In this document: in pieces, positions 43,080 to 52,539 of the stretch
How the letters are laid out: the number at the start of each line of letters is the position of its first letter
Numbering within the stretch: position 1 is the first letter of the stretch
From: Dongia_B soli
Lineage (GTDB): Bacteria > Pseudomonadota > Alphaproteobacteria > Dongiales > Dongiaceae
DNA: 64,000 bases
NCBI RefSeq assembly: GCF_034044715.1
Contig: NZ_JAXCLW010000001.1
Coordinates: 868,001-932,000 of the forward strand
Reading direction: 5' to 3'
Position numbers and translations under genes: made by a program
The notes under the pieces: generated by a model
Database searches by the model: none
What the model was told of the DNA's origin: nothing
The model's input: only the letters and a program-made list of their open reading frames with translations

Positions 43080-43853
43080 ATGACCAAGCTGATCTTCTAT
43101 CCCGCCATCGATCTCAAAGGCGGCCAGTGCGTGCGTCTGAAACAGGGCGACATGGAACAGGCGACCGTGTTCAACAGCGATCCCGCCGATCAAGCGCGGC
43201 AATTCGTCGAGGCGGGTGCCGACTGGCTGCATCTGGTCGATCTCGACGGCGCTTTCGCCGGCCAACCGGTCAATGCCGCGGCGGTGGAGGCGATCCTCGC
43301 CAGCGCGAAACTGCCCGGGCGCAGTATCCCGTGCCAGTTGGGTGGCGGCATCCGCGACATGGCGCGGATCGCGATGTGGCTGGAAAAAGGTGTCGCCCGC
43401 ATCATCCTCGGCACCGTCGCCTTGAAGAATCCGGATCTCGTGCGCGAGGCCTGCAAGGCCTTTCCTGGCAAGATCGCCGTCGGCATCGATGCCAGAGGCG
43501 GCCGTGTCGCGGTGGAAGGCTGGGCCGAGACCGCCGATATCACCGCGCTCGATCTCGCCTTGAAATTCGAAGATGCCGGCGTTGCCGCCCTCATCTACAC
43601 GGATATCGATCGAGACGGGTTGCTGCAGGGCGTGAATGTCACGGCAACAGCGGAGCTGGCCTCGGCTCTGTCGATCCCGGTCATCGCTTCTGGCGGTGTC
43701 TCCAATCTTCAGGATCTGGAAGCTTTGCTGCGGGCCGCGCCGGCAACGCGCGGCAAAGGCGGCGGCATCAGCGGCGTCATTTCGGGCCGGGCGCTCTATG
43801 ACGGCCGGCTGGATCTGCGCGAAGCGCTGGCACTGCTGAGGCAGGCGGCGTGA
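43080..43853 (+). CDS. hisA: ProFAR isomerase
   Basis: (Beta-alpha)8-barrel isomerase of histidine synthesis. 257 aa. N-terminal Asp in IFYPAIDLKGGQCVRLKQGD, WLHLVDLDGAFAG, the phosphate loops CQLGGGIRDMARI and ASGGVSNLQDLEAL, and the catalytic Asp in IYTDIDRDGLLQG. The first phosphate loop and half-barrel repeat are shared with HisF downstream. Confidence 0.96.
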   Translation: MTKLIFYPAIDLKGGQCVRLKQGDMEQATVFNSDPADQARQFVEAGADWLHLVDLDGAFAGQPVNAAAVEAILASAKLPGRSIPCQLGGGIRDMARIAMWLEKGVARIILGTVALKNPDLVREACKAFPGKIAVGIDARGGRVAVEGWAETADITALDLALKFEDAGVAALIYTDIDRDGLLQGVNVTATAELASALSIPVIASGGVSNLQDLEALLRAAPATRGKGGGISGVISGRALYDGRLDLREALALLRQAA

Positions 43854-43894
43854 TGGAGTCGGCGTCTCTGAAGGCGGCTCCGTCGCTCCGATGG

Positions 43895-43991
43895 ATCCTC
43901 GGGTCAAACCCGAGGATGACGGCCTGGGATGAGTTTGGCACGGTGCGAGAGCGGCAAACCGGGTTGTCACCCTCGGACTTGATTCGAGGGT
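43895..43991. repeat. Inverted pair of palindromic elements between hisA and hisF
   Basis: Unit 1 is a perfect 10-bp stem ATCCTCGGGT/ACCCGAGGAT with loop CAA (43895-43917). Unit 2 (43969-43991) is ACCCTCGGAC, loop TTG, ATTCGAGGGT. Read on the other strand, unit 2 aligns with unit 1 at 27 of 36 bases, including flanks. At the second pair of the stem, T-A in unit 1 is C-G in unit 2, a compensated change. This is REP/BIME-like. The 178-bp gap holds no credible gene. Confidence 0.75.
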
Positions 43992-44031
43992 CCATGGTCG
44001 CGGCCGCGCAGCTTGTTAACGGTGATGCATC

Positions 44032-44790
44032 ATGCTGAAGATGCGGGTCATTCCCTGCCTGGACGTCAAGGACGGGCGGGTGGTGAAGGGGGTCAATTTC
44101 GTCAATCTGGTCGATGCCGGCGATCCGGTCGCGCAGGCGAAGATTTATGACGCGGCCGGCGCCGATGAATTGACCTTTCTCGATATCACGGCGTCGAGCG
44201 ACAACCGCGACACGCTTTATGACGTGGTGGCTAAGACCGCTGAAGCCTGTTTCATGCCACTGACCGTGGGCGGCGGCGTGCGCAAGACGGAGGATATCCG
44301 CAAGCTGCTCTTGGCCGGGGCCGATAAGGTCTCGATCAATACGGCCGCGGTGAACAATCCGGACTTCGTACGCGAGGCGGCAGAGAAATTCGGTGATCAA
44401 TGCATCGTCGTCTCGATCGATGCCAAGGAAACCGCGCCGGGCAGATTCGAAATCTTCACCCATGGCGGCCGGAACCCGACGGGGATCGATGCTGTTGCCT
44501 TCGCAAGGCGCATGGCGGAGAACGGCGCCGGCGAATTGCTGGTCACGTCGATGGATCGCGACGGCACCCGTCAGGGTTATAACATCGCCCTCACCCGGGC
44601 CATTGCCGATGCCGTCAACGTGCCGGTGATCGCCTCGGGCGGCGTCGGTAATCTTGAGCACTTGGTCGAGGGCATCAGGGACGGGCATGCGACGGCGGTG
44701 CTGGCTGCTTCCATTTTCCATTTCGGGCAGCATAGTATCGCCGAGGCGAAAGCGGCTCTGGCAGAAGCGGGACTGCCGGTCCGGCGATAG
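44032..44790 (+). CDS. hisF: Imidazole glycerol phosphate synthase, cyclase subunit
   Basis: Uses ammonia from HisH to close the imidazole ring, yielding AICAR and IGP. 252 aa. Catalytic Asp residues in RVIPCLDVKDGRVVKGVNF (D11) and LVTSMDRDGTRQGYN (D130). Phosphate loops LTVGGGVRKTEDI and IASGGVGNLEHLVEG. ATG 44032 follows a gap with palindromic elements, so its expression relative to hisA may be modulated. Confidence 0.97.
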   Translation: MLKMRVIPCLDVKDGRVVKGVNFVNLVDAGDPVAQAKIYDAAGADELTFLDITASSDNRDTLYDVVAKTAEACFMPLTVGGGVRKTEDIRKLLLAGADKVSINTAAVNNPDFVREAAEKFGDQCIVVSIDAKETAPGRFEIFTHGGRNPTGIDAVAFARRMAENGAGELLVTSMDRDGTRQGYNIALTRAIADAVNVPVIASGGVGNLEHLVEGIRDGHATAVLAASIFHFGQHSIAEAKAALAEAGLPVRR

Positions 44791-44875
44791 ACATCACCGC
44801 TGGTTTGGTCGATAAATCCAACCGACGATCCGGTCGACAAAGGCCGGCACGATAATATTGGTTTGGGGAGTGGCT

Positions 44876-45229
44876 ATGGGCGCAGAAAAAAAGACGCCGA
44901 CGGCGACGACCGGCGCCTGTCTCGATCGGCTCTATGAGGTCATCGAAAGCCGGCGGGGCGCCGATCCTGGCAGCTCGCATACGGCGAAACTGTTCCGCAA
45001 GGGTACTGCAAAGATCGCGCAAAAGGTAGGCGAGGAAGCGGTTGAAACGGTGATCGAGGCGATGCGCGGCGAGAAGGATTTGCTGATCGGCGAAAGCGCC
45101 GATCTGCTTTATCACCTGCTGGTGCTGTGGGCCGATCAAGACGTCAAGCCGGCCGAGGTCTGGCAGCGGCTGCTGGAGCGCGAAGGCATATCAGGCATCG
45201 CCGAAAAAGCGGCGCGCGAGAGGAATTGA
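44876..45229 (+). CDS. hisE: Phosphoribosyl-ATP pyrophosphatase
   Basis: Second step of histidine synthesis, PR-ATP to PR-AMP. 117 aa from ATG 44876 (GGGGAG upstream). All-alpha MazG-like fold with SSHTAKLFRKGTAKIAQKVG, EEAVETVIEA and ESADLLYHLLVLW carrying the acidic metal ligands. Hydrolase HisI is not fused. Confidence 0.95.
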   Translation: MGAEKKTPTATTGACLDRLYEVIESRRGADPGSSHTAKLFRKGTAKIAQKVGEEAVETVIEAMRGEKDLLIGESADLLYHLLVLWADQDVKPAEVWQRLLEREGISGIAEKAARERN

Positions 45230-45251
45230 GGCGATACGGAAGGATTGTGCG

Positions 45252-45617
45252 ATGGCCTATGACAGCAACAACATCTTCGCCAAGATCCTGCGCGGCGAGA
45301 TTCCCTGCGACAAGATTTACGAGGATGAACATGTCCTCGCCTTCAACGATATTCGTCCGCAAGCCAAGGCGCACGCTTTGGTGATCCCCAAAGGCCCCTA
45401 TGTCTGCTCCCAGGATTTCGCGGAAAAGGCGAGCGATGCGGAAATCGGGGCCTTCACGCGCGCCGTCGCCAAGGTGGCAAAGCAGCTCGGCATTGCCGAA
45501 AGCGGCTATCGCGTCATCTCCAATAGCGGTCCGAACAGCCACCAGGAAGTGCCGCATTACCACGTGCATATTCTCGGTGGCCAGCCGATGGGCAAGATGG
45601 TGCATCTGCCGGAGTGA
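45252..45617 (+). CDS. HIT family protein (HinT-like)
   Basis: 121-residue histidine-triad nucleotide hydrolase/transferase. The triad motif is VPHYHVHILGGQPMGKM, preceded by IFAKILRGEIPCDKIYEDE and HALVIPKGPYVCSQDF. HinT proteins cleave AMP-lysine or nucleotide phosphoramidates; the physiological substrate here is unknown. 22 bases after hisE, so it is likely part of the same transcript. Confidence 0.93.
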   Translation: MAYDSNNIFAKILRGEIPCDKIYEDEHVLAFNDIRPQAKAHALVIPKGPYVCSQDFAEKASDAEIGAFTRAVAKVAKQLGIAESGYRVISNSGPNSHQEVPHYHVHILGGQPMGKMVHLPE

Positions 45618-45738
45618 GGCTGCCGGCCGATTGAGGAATTCGGTTAGAAAAACTAAGACGAGCTGTCAGTAATCCTGATTTGTCAGGGCAAGCGAGCCGC
45701 TGTACTTCTCTCCCTTCGAGCGAGACGGGAGGAATCGC

Positions 45739-46341
45739 ATGTACCGCCTCTATGACAGCGCCATTTCCGGCAATGCCTATAAGGTGCGGCTGATGCTGCA
45801 CAAGCTCGGCCTGCCTTGCGAGCGGATCGAGATGAATGTCGATGACGGCTCGACCCGGCAGGCGGAATTCCTCGCCCGCAATCCGGTCGGCCAGGTGCCG
45901 GTGCTGCAATTGCCGGACGGGACTTATCTCGCTCAGTCAAATGCGATCCTGGTCTATCTTGCCGAGGGCACCGACCTTTGGCCATCGGACCGGCTGGAGC
46001 GCGCCCGGGCGCTGCAATGGATGTTCTTCGAGCAATATAATCATGAACCGACCATCGCCGTGGTACGCCATTGGGTGGCCCATCTTGGCAAGACGGTCGA
46101 CAGCGAGCCGTTGCTGCCAGCCAAGATCGCCGCTGGCTATCGCGCGCTGGATGTCATGGAAAACCATCTCACCGGCCGCGATTTCTTCGTCGGCGAAAGC
46201 TTCACGATCGCCGATATCGCGCTTTATGCCTATAGCCATGTGGCAGATGAAGGCGGCTTCGATCTGACCGCCTATCCGGCGGTGCGCGGCTGGCTCGACC
46301 GCGTCGCCGTACAGCCCCGCCATATCGCCATCACCGATTGA
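45739..46341 (+). CDS. Glutathione S-transferase family protein
   Basis: 200 residues with an N-terminal thioredoxin fold (1-78) and a C-terminal helical domain. The N-terminus MYRLYDSAISGNAYKVRLML places Ser/Asn near the glutathione site. cis-Pro motif GQVPVLQLPDG, then LAQSNAILVYLAE. The helical domain has FFVGESFTIADIALYAYSHV. Substrate unknown. The gap before it (45618-45738) holds nothing recognised. Confidence 0.9.
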   Translation: MYRLYDSAISGNAYKVRLMLHKLGLPCERIEMNVDDGSTRQAEFLARNPVGQVPVLQLPDGTYLAQSNAILVYLAEGTDLWPSDRLERARALQWMFFEQYNHEPTIAVVRHWVAHLGKTVDSEPLLPAKIAAGYRALDVMENHLTGRDFFVGESFTIADIALYAYSHVADEGGFDLTAYPAVRGWLDRVAVQPRHIAITD

Positions 46342-46359
46342 GCCGGTGCCGCGGATCGG

Positions 46360-47589
46360 TCAGCGATACGGATCGGCGGCATCGCGCAACCCGTCGCCAA
46401 GGAAATTGAAGGCCAGGACCACGATGATGACCGGCACCATGGGCAGCATCAGCCAGGGATAAAGCACGACCACATTGACGCTCTGCGCCTCGTTCAGCAG
46501 CACGCCCCAGCTGGTGATCGGCGCGCGGATGCCAAGGCCAAGGAAGCTGAGCGCGGTCTCGCCAAGGATCATGCCGGGAATGGCAAGCGTCGCCGAGGCG
46601 ATGAGATGGCTCATGAAGCTCGGCATCAGATGGCGGAAGATGATGCGCTGGGGCGAAGCACCCATGAGCTTGGCGGCGATGGCGAAATCCTCCTCGCGCA
46701 AGCTCAGGAGCCGCGACCGCACGGCGCGGGCGAGGCCGGTCCAGTCGATCAGACCAAGGATAATGGTGATGCCGAAATAAACCAGCAAAGGTGACCAGGT
46801 GACGGGCAGGATCGCTGCCAAAGCAAGCCAGAGCGGCAGATGCGGGATCGAGCGCAGCATTTCGATCATCCGCTGCACCAGATCATCCACCCAGCCACCG
46901 TAATAGCCGGCAAGGCCGCCGAATAGCATGCCGAGGACGAAACTGACCGAGATGCCGATCAGGCCAATGGTCAGGGATATGCGCATGCCATAAAGAATCC
47001 GCGAGAGCATGTCGCGGCCGAGGCGGTCGGAGCCGAGCAGGAACATCGGCGCTTCGCCGGTAGCGTCTTTCGGCGGACAGACGAGATGGATGTCGCCTGG
47101 AAGGACCCCCCAGAAGCGATAAGGATCGCCGCGACAGAAGAAGCGGATCGGCCGCGGCGATGCTTCCGTCTTCGCGGTATAAACCCGCCGCATCTTGCGC
47201 ATGTCGAGATGGTAATCGAGGTCATAGACGAAGGGCCCGATGAACCTTCCCTGGTGGAACAGATGAACACGCTGCGGCGGCACGTAGATGTGATCGACAT
47301 GGCGGCTGTTAAGGCCATAGGGCGCCAGAAACTCGACAACCAGGATGGCGGCATACATCAGGACCAGGACAAAGCCGGAGATCACCGCCAGGCGATGACG
47401 GCGCAAACGCAGCCAGATCATCCGCCATTGCGATGCCATGTAGAATTTTTCCTGGGCCGCGCTCACCACCTCCACTGATAGCGGATCAAAAGGCGCGGTG
47501 GAGACGTAATGCGCCGGCGGTGGGGATTCGGGCCGGACGGATTGAGACCGACTGGCTTCGGACGAAGCCGACTCGACGCGCTGATTCAT
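46360..47589 (-). CDS. ABC transporter permease, DppC/YejE-like
   Basis: 409-residue inner-membrane permease of the peptide/opine/nickel class. One N-terminal helix (about residues 53-73), then an unusually long extracytoplasmic segment (about 75-200) before the core helices, and the EAA loop in ARAVRSRLLSLREEDFAIAA. Typical partners are YejE and similar. Its start overlaps the end of the DppB-like gene (ATGA), so both are co-translated. Confidence 0.9.
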   Translation of the reverse strand: MNQRVESASSEASRSQSVRPESPPPAHYVSTAPFDPLSVEVVSAAQEKFYMASQWRMIWLRLRRHRLAVISGFVLVLMYAAILVVEFLAPYGLNSRHVDHIYVPPQRVHLFHQGRFIGPFVYDLDYHLDMRKMRRVYTAKTEASPRPIRFFCRGDPYRFWGVLPGDIHLVCPPKDATGEAPMFLLGSDRLGRDMLSRILYGMRISLTIGLIGISVSFVLGMLFGGLAGYYGGWVDDLVQRMIEMLRSIPHLPLWLALAAILPVTWSPLLVYFGITIILGLIDWTGLARAVRSRLLSLREEDFAIAAKLMGASPQRIIFRHLMPSFMSHLIASATLAIPGMILGETALSFLGLGIRAPITSWGVLLNEAQSVNVVVLYPWLMLPMVPVIIVVLAFNFLGDGLRDAADPYR

Positions 47590-48584
47590 TTCGTCGTCCC
47601 TCCTCCCAGCCGGATACGGGGATCGACAATGGCGAGCAGGATGTCCGAGATGAAGACGCCGACAACCGTCAGGAAAGCCATGAACATCAGGAAGGAACCG
47701 GCGAGATACATATCCTGGCTGCGCAAAGCCTGAAGCAGGATCGGCCCAGTCAGCGGCAGCGACATGACGACGGAGACGATGACCGAGCCGGAAATCAATT
47801 CCGGCAGCAAGCTACCGATATCGGCGATGAAGGGATTGAGCGAGACGCGCAGGGGATATTTGAGCAGCAGGCGCGGCCCGCTGAGCCCCTTGGCCCGCGC
47901 CGTCGTCACATATTGCTTATGCAATTCATCCAGCAGATTGGCGCGCAGCCGCCGGATCATGCCGGCGGTGCCGGGCAGCCCGATCACCAAGACCGGAATC
48001 CAGATATGCGAGAGGATCGAGCTCGCCTTGGCCCAGCTCCAGGGTTGGCCGATATATCGGGGATCCATCAGCCCGCCGATCGAAATCCCCAGCCAGAGAT
48101 GGCCGAAATAAAGGAGGATCAGGGCGATCAGGAAACTGGGCGTGGCAAGCCCGATATAGCCGAGGAAGGTGAAAACATAATCGCCGATACTGTATTGGCG
48201 CACGGCGGAATAGATCGCGATCGGAAAGGAGATCAGCCAGACGAAAAGCGTCGTTGCCAGTGTCACCACCACGGTCAGCCACAGGCTGTCGCCGACCACC
48301 TCGCGCACCGGCATGTTATGCTCGAAGGAATAGCCAAGATCGCCGTGCAGCAGGCCGAAAGCCCATTTGAGATACTGCATATAAAAAGGCTGATCGAGGC
48401 CGTATTCATGCCGCAGGAACTCAATGCGACCTTGATCGACATTTTCACCCTGGGACTGCAGCTCGGCCATATAGGTATCGAGAAAGCTGCCGGGCGGCGC
48501 CTGGATGATGACGAAGATAAGGAAGCTGATGGCGATCAGCGTCGGGATCATCACGAAAAGGCGGCGGGTTAGGTAGCGCAGCAT
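47586..48584 (-). CDS. ABC transporter permease, DppB/YejB-like
   Basis: 332-residue partner permease, six helices. Family traits: MLRYLTRRLFVMIPTLIAIS at the N-terminus, GDLGYSFEHNMPVREV, and the EAA loop LHKQYVTTARAKGLSGPRLL followed by KYPLRVSLNP. Lies 18 bases after the binding protein gene. Confidence 0.93.
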   Translation of the reverse strand: MLRYLTRRLFVMIPTLIAISFLIFVIIQAPPGSFLDTYMAELQSQGENVDQGRIEFLRHEYGLDQPFYMQYLKWAFGLLHGDLGYSFEHNMPVREVVGDSLWLTVVVTLATTLFVWLISFPIAIYSAVRQYSIGDYVFTFLGYIGLATPSFLIALILLYFGHLWLGISIGGLMDPRYIGQPWSWAKASSILSHIWIPVLVIGLPGTAGMIRRLRANLLDELHKQYVTTARAKGLSGPRLLLKYPLRVSLNPFIADIGSLLPELISGSVIVSVVMSLPLTGPILLQALRSQDMYLAGSFLMFMAFLTVVGVFISDILLAIVDPRIRLGGGTTK

Positions 48585-48602
48585 GGGTCCGTCGATCCGA
48601 TC

Positions 48603-50645
48603 CTAATTGCTGCCCGTTTTGCCGGCATCGCCGGCCAGGTCCTGGCTAATGTTGCCGGGAACCGCGCTGAGGGGCCGGCCATCGTCTTCCAGCCAGAAGG
48701 TATCGGGCTTGAAGATGCCAAAATGGGCGCCGGGATCCCAGGAGAAAATCGCCCTCTCGGGCACGTTATGGAGCCGGTTCGCCACGACCACCGGCTGCGG
48801 CACGTTGGCGACGATGCCAATGGTGAAGACCTCATCCGCCCAGAGCCGCAGCATGCTGAACCAGAGATTGAGCCTTTTGGTCGGCTCGGCGGTCATGCGC
48901 CATTCCTGCAGCCATTCCGCCAGCATACGGGCGGCGGGCAGATCGATCTTCTCACCGGCCTGGCCGGCGGTCTCGATATATTGTCCCCAACGCGGCCACA
49001 TATACTGGCCCTGTGTCGAGGGCGCGAATTCCTGCGGCGACATATCCGGCGTGGGAAAACCGTTATCGATGCCGCTCGAAATCGACATGACCGACTGGCC
49101 GGAAAAGATTCGGTTGCGAAAGACCTCCAATTGCGACGGCTTCATCAGCAGGGAGATGCCGATCTGTTTCCAGGAATCGGCAATGAGCTCCAGCACGTCG
49201 GATTCTTCCAGATTGTCGCCGGACATATCGATGATGATCTGCATCGGCCGTCCATCCGGCAGCAGGCGCAAGCCCTCCTCATTGCGCTGGGTCAGCCCCA
49301 TCTGATCGAGCAGCTCATTGGCCTGCTCGGGATCGTAGATCGACCACATCTTCTGGACCTCTGGCGAAAAGAGCGGGCAATGCGCGAGAACAGTATTGCC
49401 CCCTTCCTGCCCGAGGCCGAAATAGATCGCCTGGTTGATTTCGTGGCGGTTGATCGCCAGCGACAGGGCGCGGCGGAAGCGGATGTCGCGCATCATCTGG
49501 CGCCAAACCGGATCGGCCGTCGTCAGGTTCGGATAGAGCGCCAGGTTGGAACCGCGGCCGTCATCCCAGAGGCGCACACGGTATTTGCCAGTCTCTTCGC
49601 CATCCTTCAGAATCGTGTAATCAGCGAAAGTGAGATAGCGGGCCTGAAGGTCGGATTCCCCCGAGGCGGTCTTTGCCGGGATGAGTTTTGAATCGGCGAT
49701 GTCGAAAACCACCTGATCCGCATAGGGCAATTGGTGGCCGGCGCTGTCGACCCGGTAATAGTACGGGTTGCGGGTGAAAACGAAACGCCGCGCCGGCGGC
49801 TTGACGCGCAGCACCCAGGGATCGAGCGTCGGCAGGTCGGGATTGTCGTTCTTGTAGATGTTGTCTTTCTTGTTGTGCAACGCCGCCCAATTGCGCTGGC
49901 CGGACTTGGCCACCATCGCATCGAGCTTGTCCTTCTTCTGATACTTGATGTGATACTTCTTCAGATAATGCGACGGCCGGTAGATAAAGAGCGGCGCGGC
50001 GCGGGCAAGCGACGGCAGGAATTCGGCGTTCGGCTTGTCCCAGCTATAGCGGATTGTCGTTTCGTCGATCACGTCAACCTTCGGCGGCTTGCCGTCGACC
50101 AGCATTTCGCGCGGCAGGCCGCCCGGCGACAGCTCGCGGTTATTCGCGACATCTTCCCAGTAATAGCGAAAATCCTCGGTGGTAAAGGGCGCACCGTCGG
50201 ACCACTTATGGCCCTTGCGCAGATGAAAGGTAAAAACCCGATCATCCAGCACATCATAACTTTCCAGGATGTCGGCCTGCAATCTGTAGGTGCGGTCATA
50301 ACCGACCAGGCGGGCATAGCTATAGGCCACCAGGATACGGGTATCCTTGGAATTGGCCATCAGCATCCGGATCTCGCCGCCCTGGCGACCGAGGCTTGCG
50401 GTTTCGGCGATGGCCGGAGCCGCCGGCAGGCGCTGTTCGACCGGCGGCAGCTTGCCGGCCTGTTCCGCCTCGGCAAAGAACGGCGGATCAATGAAGGAGG
50501 TTGGCATTTCGACGGCGTGCTGCGCGCGGGCCGGCGCCATGGGCAGGAGCGCCGCGCCGATCATCGTGGCGATGCCAAAGATGGCGACGGTGATATTGCT
50601 GCGTCCTGTCTTCATAAGTCCTGTGTTTACACGCCGTGCCTTCAT
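48603..50645 (-). CDS. ABC transporter substrate-binding protein, family 5
   Basis: 680-residue periplasmic binding protein of the DppA/OppA/YejA type, large for the family. Signal peptide: basic start, helix ITVAIFGIATMIGAALLPM and PARAQ cleavage motif (about residue 41). Domain landmarks: VFTFHLRKGHKWSDGAPFTT and FRRALSLAINRHEINQAIYF. The start ATG 50645 overlaps the ATPase stop; ATG 50615 would give a shorter signal. Substrate not deducible; YejA-like members import peptides such as microcin C. Confidence 0.9.
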   Translation of the reverse strand: MKARRVNTGLMKTGRSNITVAIFGIATMIGAALLPMAPARAQHAVEMPTSFIDPPFFAEAEQAGKLPPVEQRLPAAPAIAETASLGRQGGEIRMLMANSKDTRILVAYSYARLVGYDRTYRLQADILESYDVLDDRVFTFHLRKGHKWSDGAPFTTEDFRYYWEDVANNRELSPGGLPREMLVDGKPPKVDVIDETTIRYSWDKPNAEFLPSLARAAPLFIYRPSHYLKKYHIKYQKKDKLDAMVAKSGQRNWAALHNKKDNIYKNDNPDLPTLDPWVLRVKPPARRFVFTRNPYYYRVDSAGHQLPYADQVVFDIADSKLIPAKTASGESDLQARYLTFADYTILKDGEETGKYRVRLWDDGRGSNLALYPNLTTADPVWRQMMRDIRFRRALSLAINRHEINQAIYFGLGQEGGNTVLAHCPLFSPEVQKMWSIYDPEQANELLDQMGLTQRNEEGLRLLPDGRPMQIIIDMSGDNLEESDVLELIADSWKQIGISLLMKPSQLEVFRNRIFSGQSVMSISSGIDNGFPTPDMSPQEFAPSTQGQYMWPRWGQYIETAGQAGEKIDLPAARMLAEWLQEWRMTAEPTKRLNLWFSMLRLWADEVFTIGIVANVPQPVVVANRLHNVPERAIFSWDPGAHFGIFKPDTFWLEDDGRPLSAVPGNISQDLAGDAGKTGSN

Positions 50646-52534
50646 GCCGCGATCTCGCGAACGTCGATGCCGGCACGTACCCAATGACCGCTGGCGATTT
50701 CCACCAGGCCCGGCCGATGGGTCTCATCGATGGTGAAGGGCTTGGGCCAGGCCGCTGGAATTGAGGCTTTGCCTTCCATCAGCTTGTCGAAATCCAGGCG
50801 GTGCTCCAGCGATGGATCGGGCACCGCCGCCAGCAGCGCCTTGGTATAGGGATGGGTCGGATAGCGGAACAGCCGTTCGGCCGGGGCCATCTCCACCATG
50901 CGTCCGGCGCACATCACCATAATGCGGTCGGCGATGTAATCGACCACCGCCAGGTTATGCGAGATGAAGATATAGGTCAGGCCGAGCTTCGCCTGCAGAT
51001 CCTTCAGCAGATTAAGCACCTGGGCCTGGATCGAGACATCGAGTGCCGAAACCGGCTCATCGCAGATCAGGATATCGGGCCGCAGCGCGAGAGCGCGGGC
51101 GATGCCAATGCGCTGGCGCTGACCGCCGGAGAAACTATGCGGATAGCGATTGAGATGCTGCGTGCCGAGGCCGACCAGCCGCATCAATTCGCGGGCGATC
51201 TCCGCCTGCTCGGCCGGGGTGCCGATCTCGTGGATCACCAGCGGCTCGGTGACGATATCGAAGACCGTCATGCGTGGATTAAGAGAACTGAAAGGATCCT
51301 GGAACACGAACTGGATGCGGCGCCGGAATTCAGTCAGGGCCTGGCCGCTAAGCTTCAAGACATCGACCGGCCCCTCGCCGTCATGAAAGGTGATGGTGCC
51401 GTCATCAGGCGCCAGCGCGCGCATGACGATCTTGCTGAGTGTCGTCTTACCGCAGCCCGATTCGCCAACCAGGCCCAGGCATTCGCCGCGCCGCAACTTG
51501 AAGCTGACATCATCGACCGCGCGCAAGGCGCTGCGGCCACCGCCGAACCAGCCGCCCTGCCGGATATAGAAGGTCTTGCTGATATTGTGGACGTCCAGCA
51601 GCGGCTGGGTCGCCCATTGGCCAAGCGCCGAGGGCCGTTGATCCCCACGCGGGGCGAAGACGCCGCCGATCTCGCTTTTGATCTCGCGGATCGGCACCAG
51701 CCGTTCATCAGGTCCCATGCCAAAACGCGGCACCGCCCGCAGCAGCGCCATCAGATAGGGATGCTTCGGCCGTTCAAAGATATCGCGGATGCCGCCGGAT
51801 TCCATCACCTCGCCGTGATAGAGTACGACGACTTCGTCGGCGATATTGGCGACGACGCCGAGATCATGGGTGATCATCAGCATGGCCATGCCGAATTCGC
51901 GCTGCAGATCGGTCATCAATTTCAGGATCTGCGCCTGGATAGTGACATCGAGCGCGGTGGTGGGTTCGTCGGCGATCAGCAGTGACGGCCGGCAGATCAG
52001 CGCCATGGCGATCATCGCCCGCTGCCGCAGGCCGCCGGAAAGCTCGAAGGGATAGGCCTGCATGGCCCGCTGCGGATCGGGAAAGCCGGCAAGCCGCAGC
52101 ATATCCGCAACCTCGGTCTCCGCTTGGGCGGGGGTTAGCTTGCGATGGAGCTGCAGCATTTCACCGACCTGATCGCCGACCGTGTGAACCGGTGACAGCG
52201 AGGTCATCGGCTCCTGGAAGATGATCGAAATCGAGCTACCGCGGATCTGGCGGATTGCCCGGCCGTCGCGCGGCATCTCGGCGATGTTGACGAGGCGTCC
52301 GCCTTTGCTGTTGTCGTCGAAAAGAATATCGCCGCGGGTGATCCGTGCGCTCTTCGGCAGGATACCCATGATGGATTGAGCGAGGACCGACTTGCCGGAG
52401 CCGGATTCACCGACCAGCGCGACGGTCTTGCCATGTGGTACCCGGAAGGAGACGCCGCGCACGACGTCAAGCAGGCCGCTTTCCAACTGGAAACTGATAT
52501 GCAGGTCGCGGATCTCGAGGAGATTGCCGTTCAT
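50642..52534 (-). CDS. ABC transporter ATPase, tandem NBD (YejF-like)
   Basis: 630-residue dual ATPase energising the importer. NBD1: Walker A GESGSGKSVLAQS, signature LSGGLRQRAMIAM, Walker B LLIADEPTTALD. NBD2: Walker A GESGCGKTTLSK, signature SFSGGQRQRIGIARAL, Walker B ILICDEPVSALD. Each has the peptide-type C-terminal extension (HPYLMALL, HPYTKALL). First gene of the transporter operon; the other three follow. Confidence 0.95.
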   Translation of the reverse strand: MNGNLLEIRDLHISFQLESGLLDVVRGVSFRVPHGKTVALVGESGSGKSVLAQSIMGILPKSARITRGDILFDDNSKGGRLVNIAEMPRDGRAIRQIRGSSISIIFQEPMTSLSPVHTVGDQVGEMLQLHRKLTPAQAETEVADMLRLAGFPDPQRAMQAYPFELSGGLRQRAMIAMALICRPSLLIADEPTTALDVTIQAQILKLMTDLQREFGMAMLMITHDLGVVANIADEVVVLYHGEVMESGGIRDIFERPKHPYLMALLRAVPRFGMGPDERLVPIREIKSEIGGVFAPRGDQRPSALGQWATQPLLDVHNISKTFYIRQGGWFGGGRSALRAVDDVSFKLRRGECLGLVGESGCGKTTLSKIVMRALAPDDGTITFHDGEGPVDVLKLSGQALTEFRRRIQFVFQDPFSSLNPRMTVFDIVTEPLVIHEIGTPAEQAEIARELMRLVGLGTQHLNRYPHSFSGGQRQRIGIARALALRPDILICDEPVSALDVSIQAQVLNLLKDLQAKLGLTYIFISHNLAVVDYIADRIMVMCAGRMVEMAPAERLFRYPTHPYTKALLAAVPDPSLEHRLDFDKLMEGKASIPAAWPKPFTIDETHRPGLVEIASGHWVRAGIDVREIAA

Positions 52535-52539
52535 CGCAG

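Noticed and set aside
42174..43970. 598-codon open frame antisense to hisB/hisH/hisA
   Set aside because: It lies opposite three certain histidine genes and has no recognisable domain.
43850..44038. Small frame in the hisA-hisF gap
   Set aside because: It is made almost entirely of the palindromic elements, has no ribosome site and no family resemblance.
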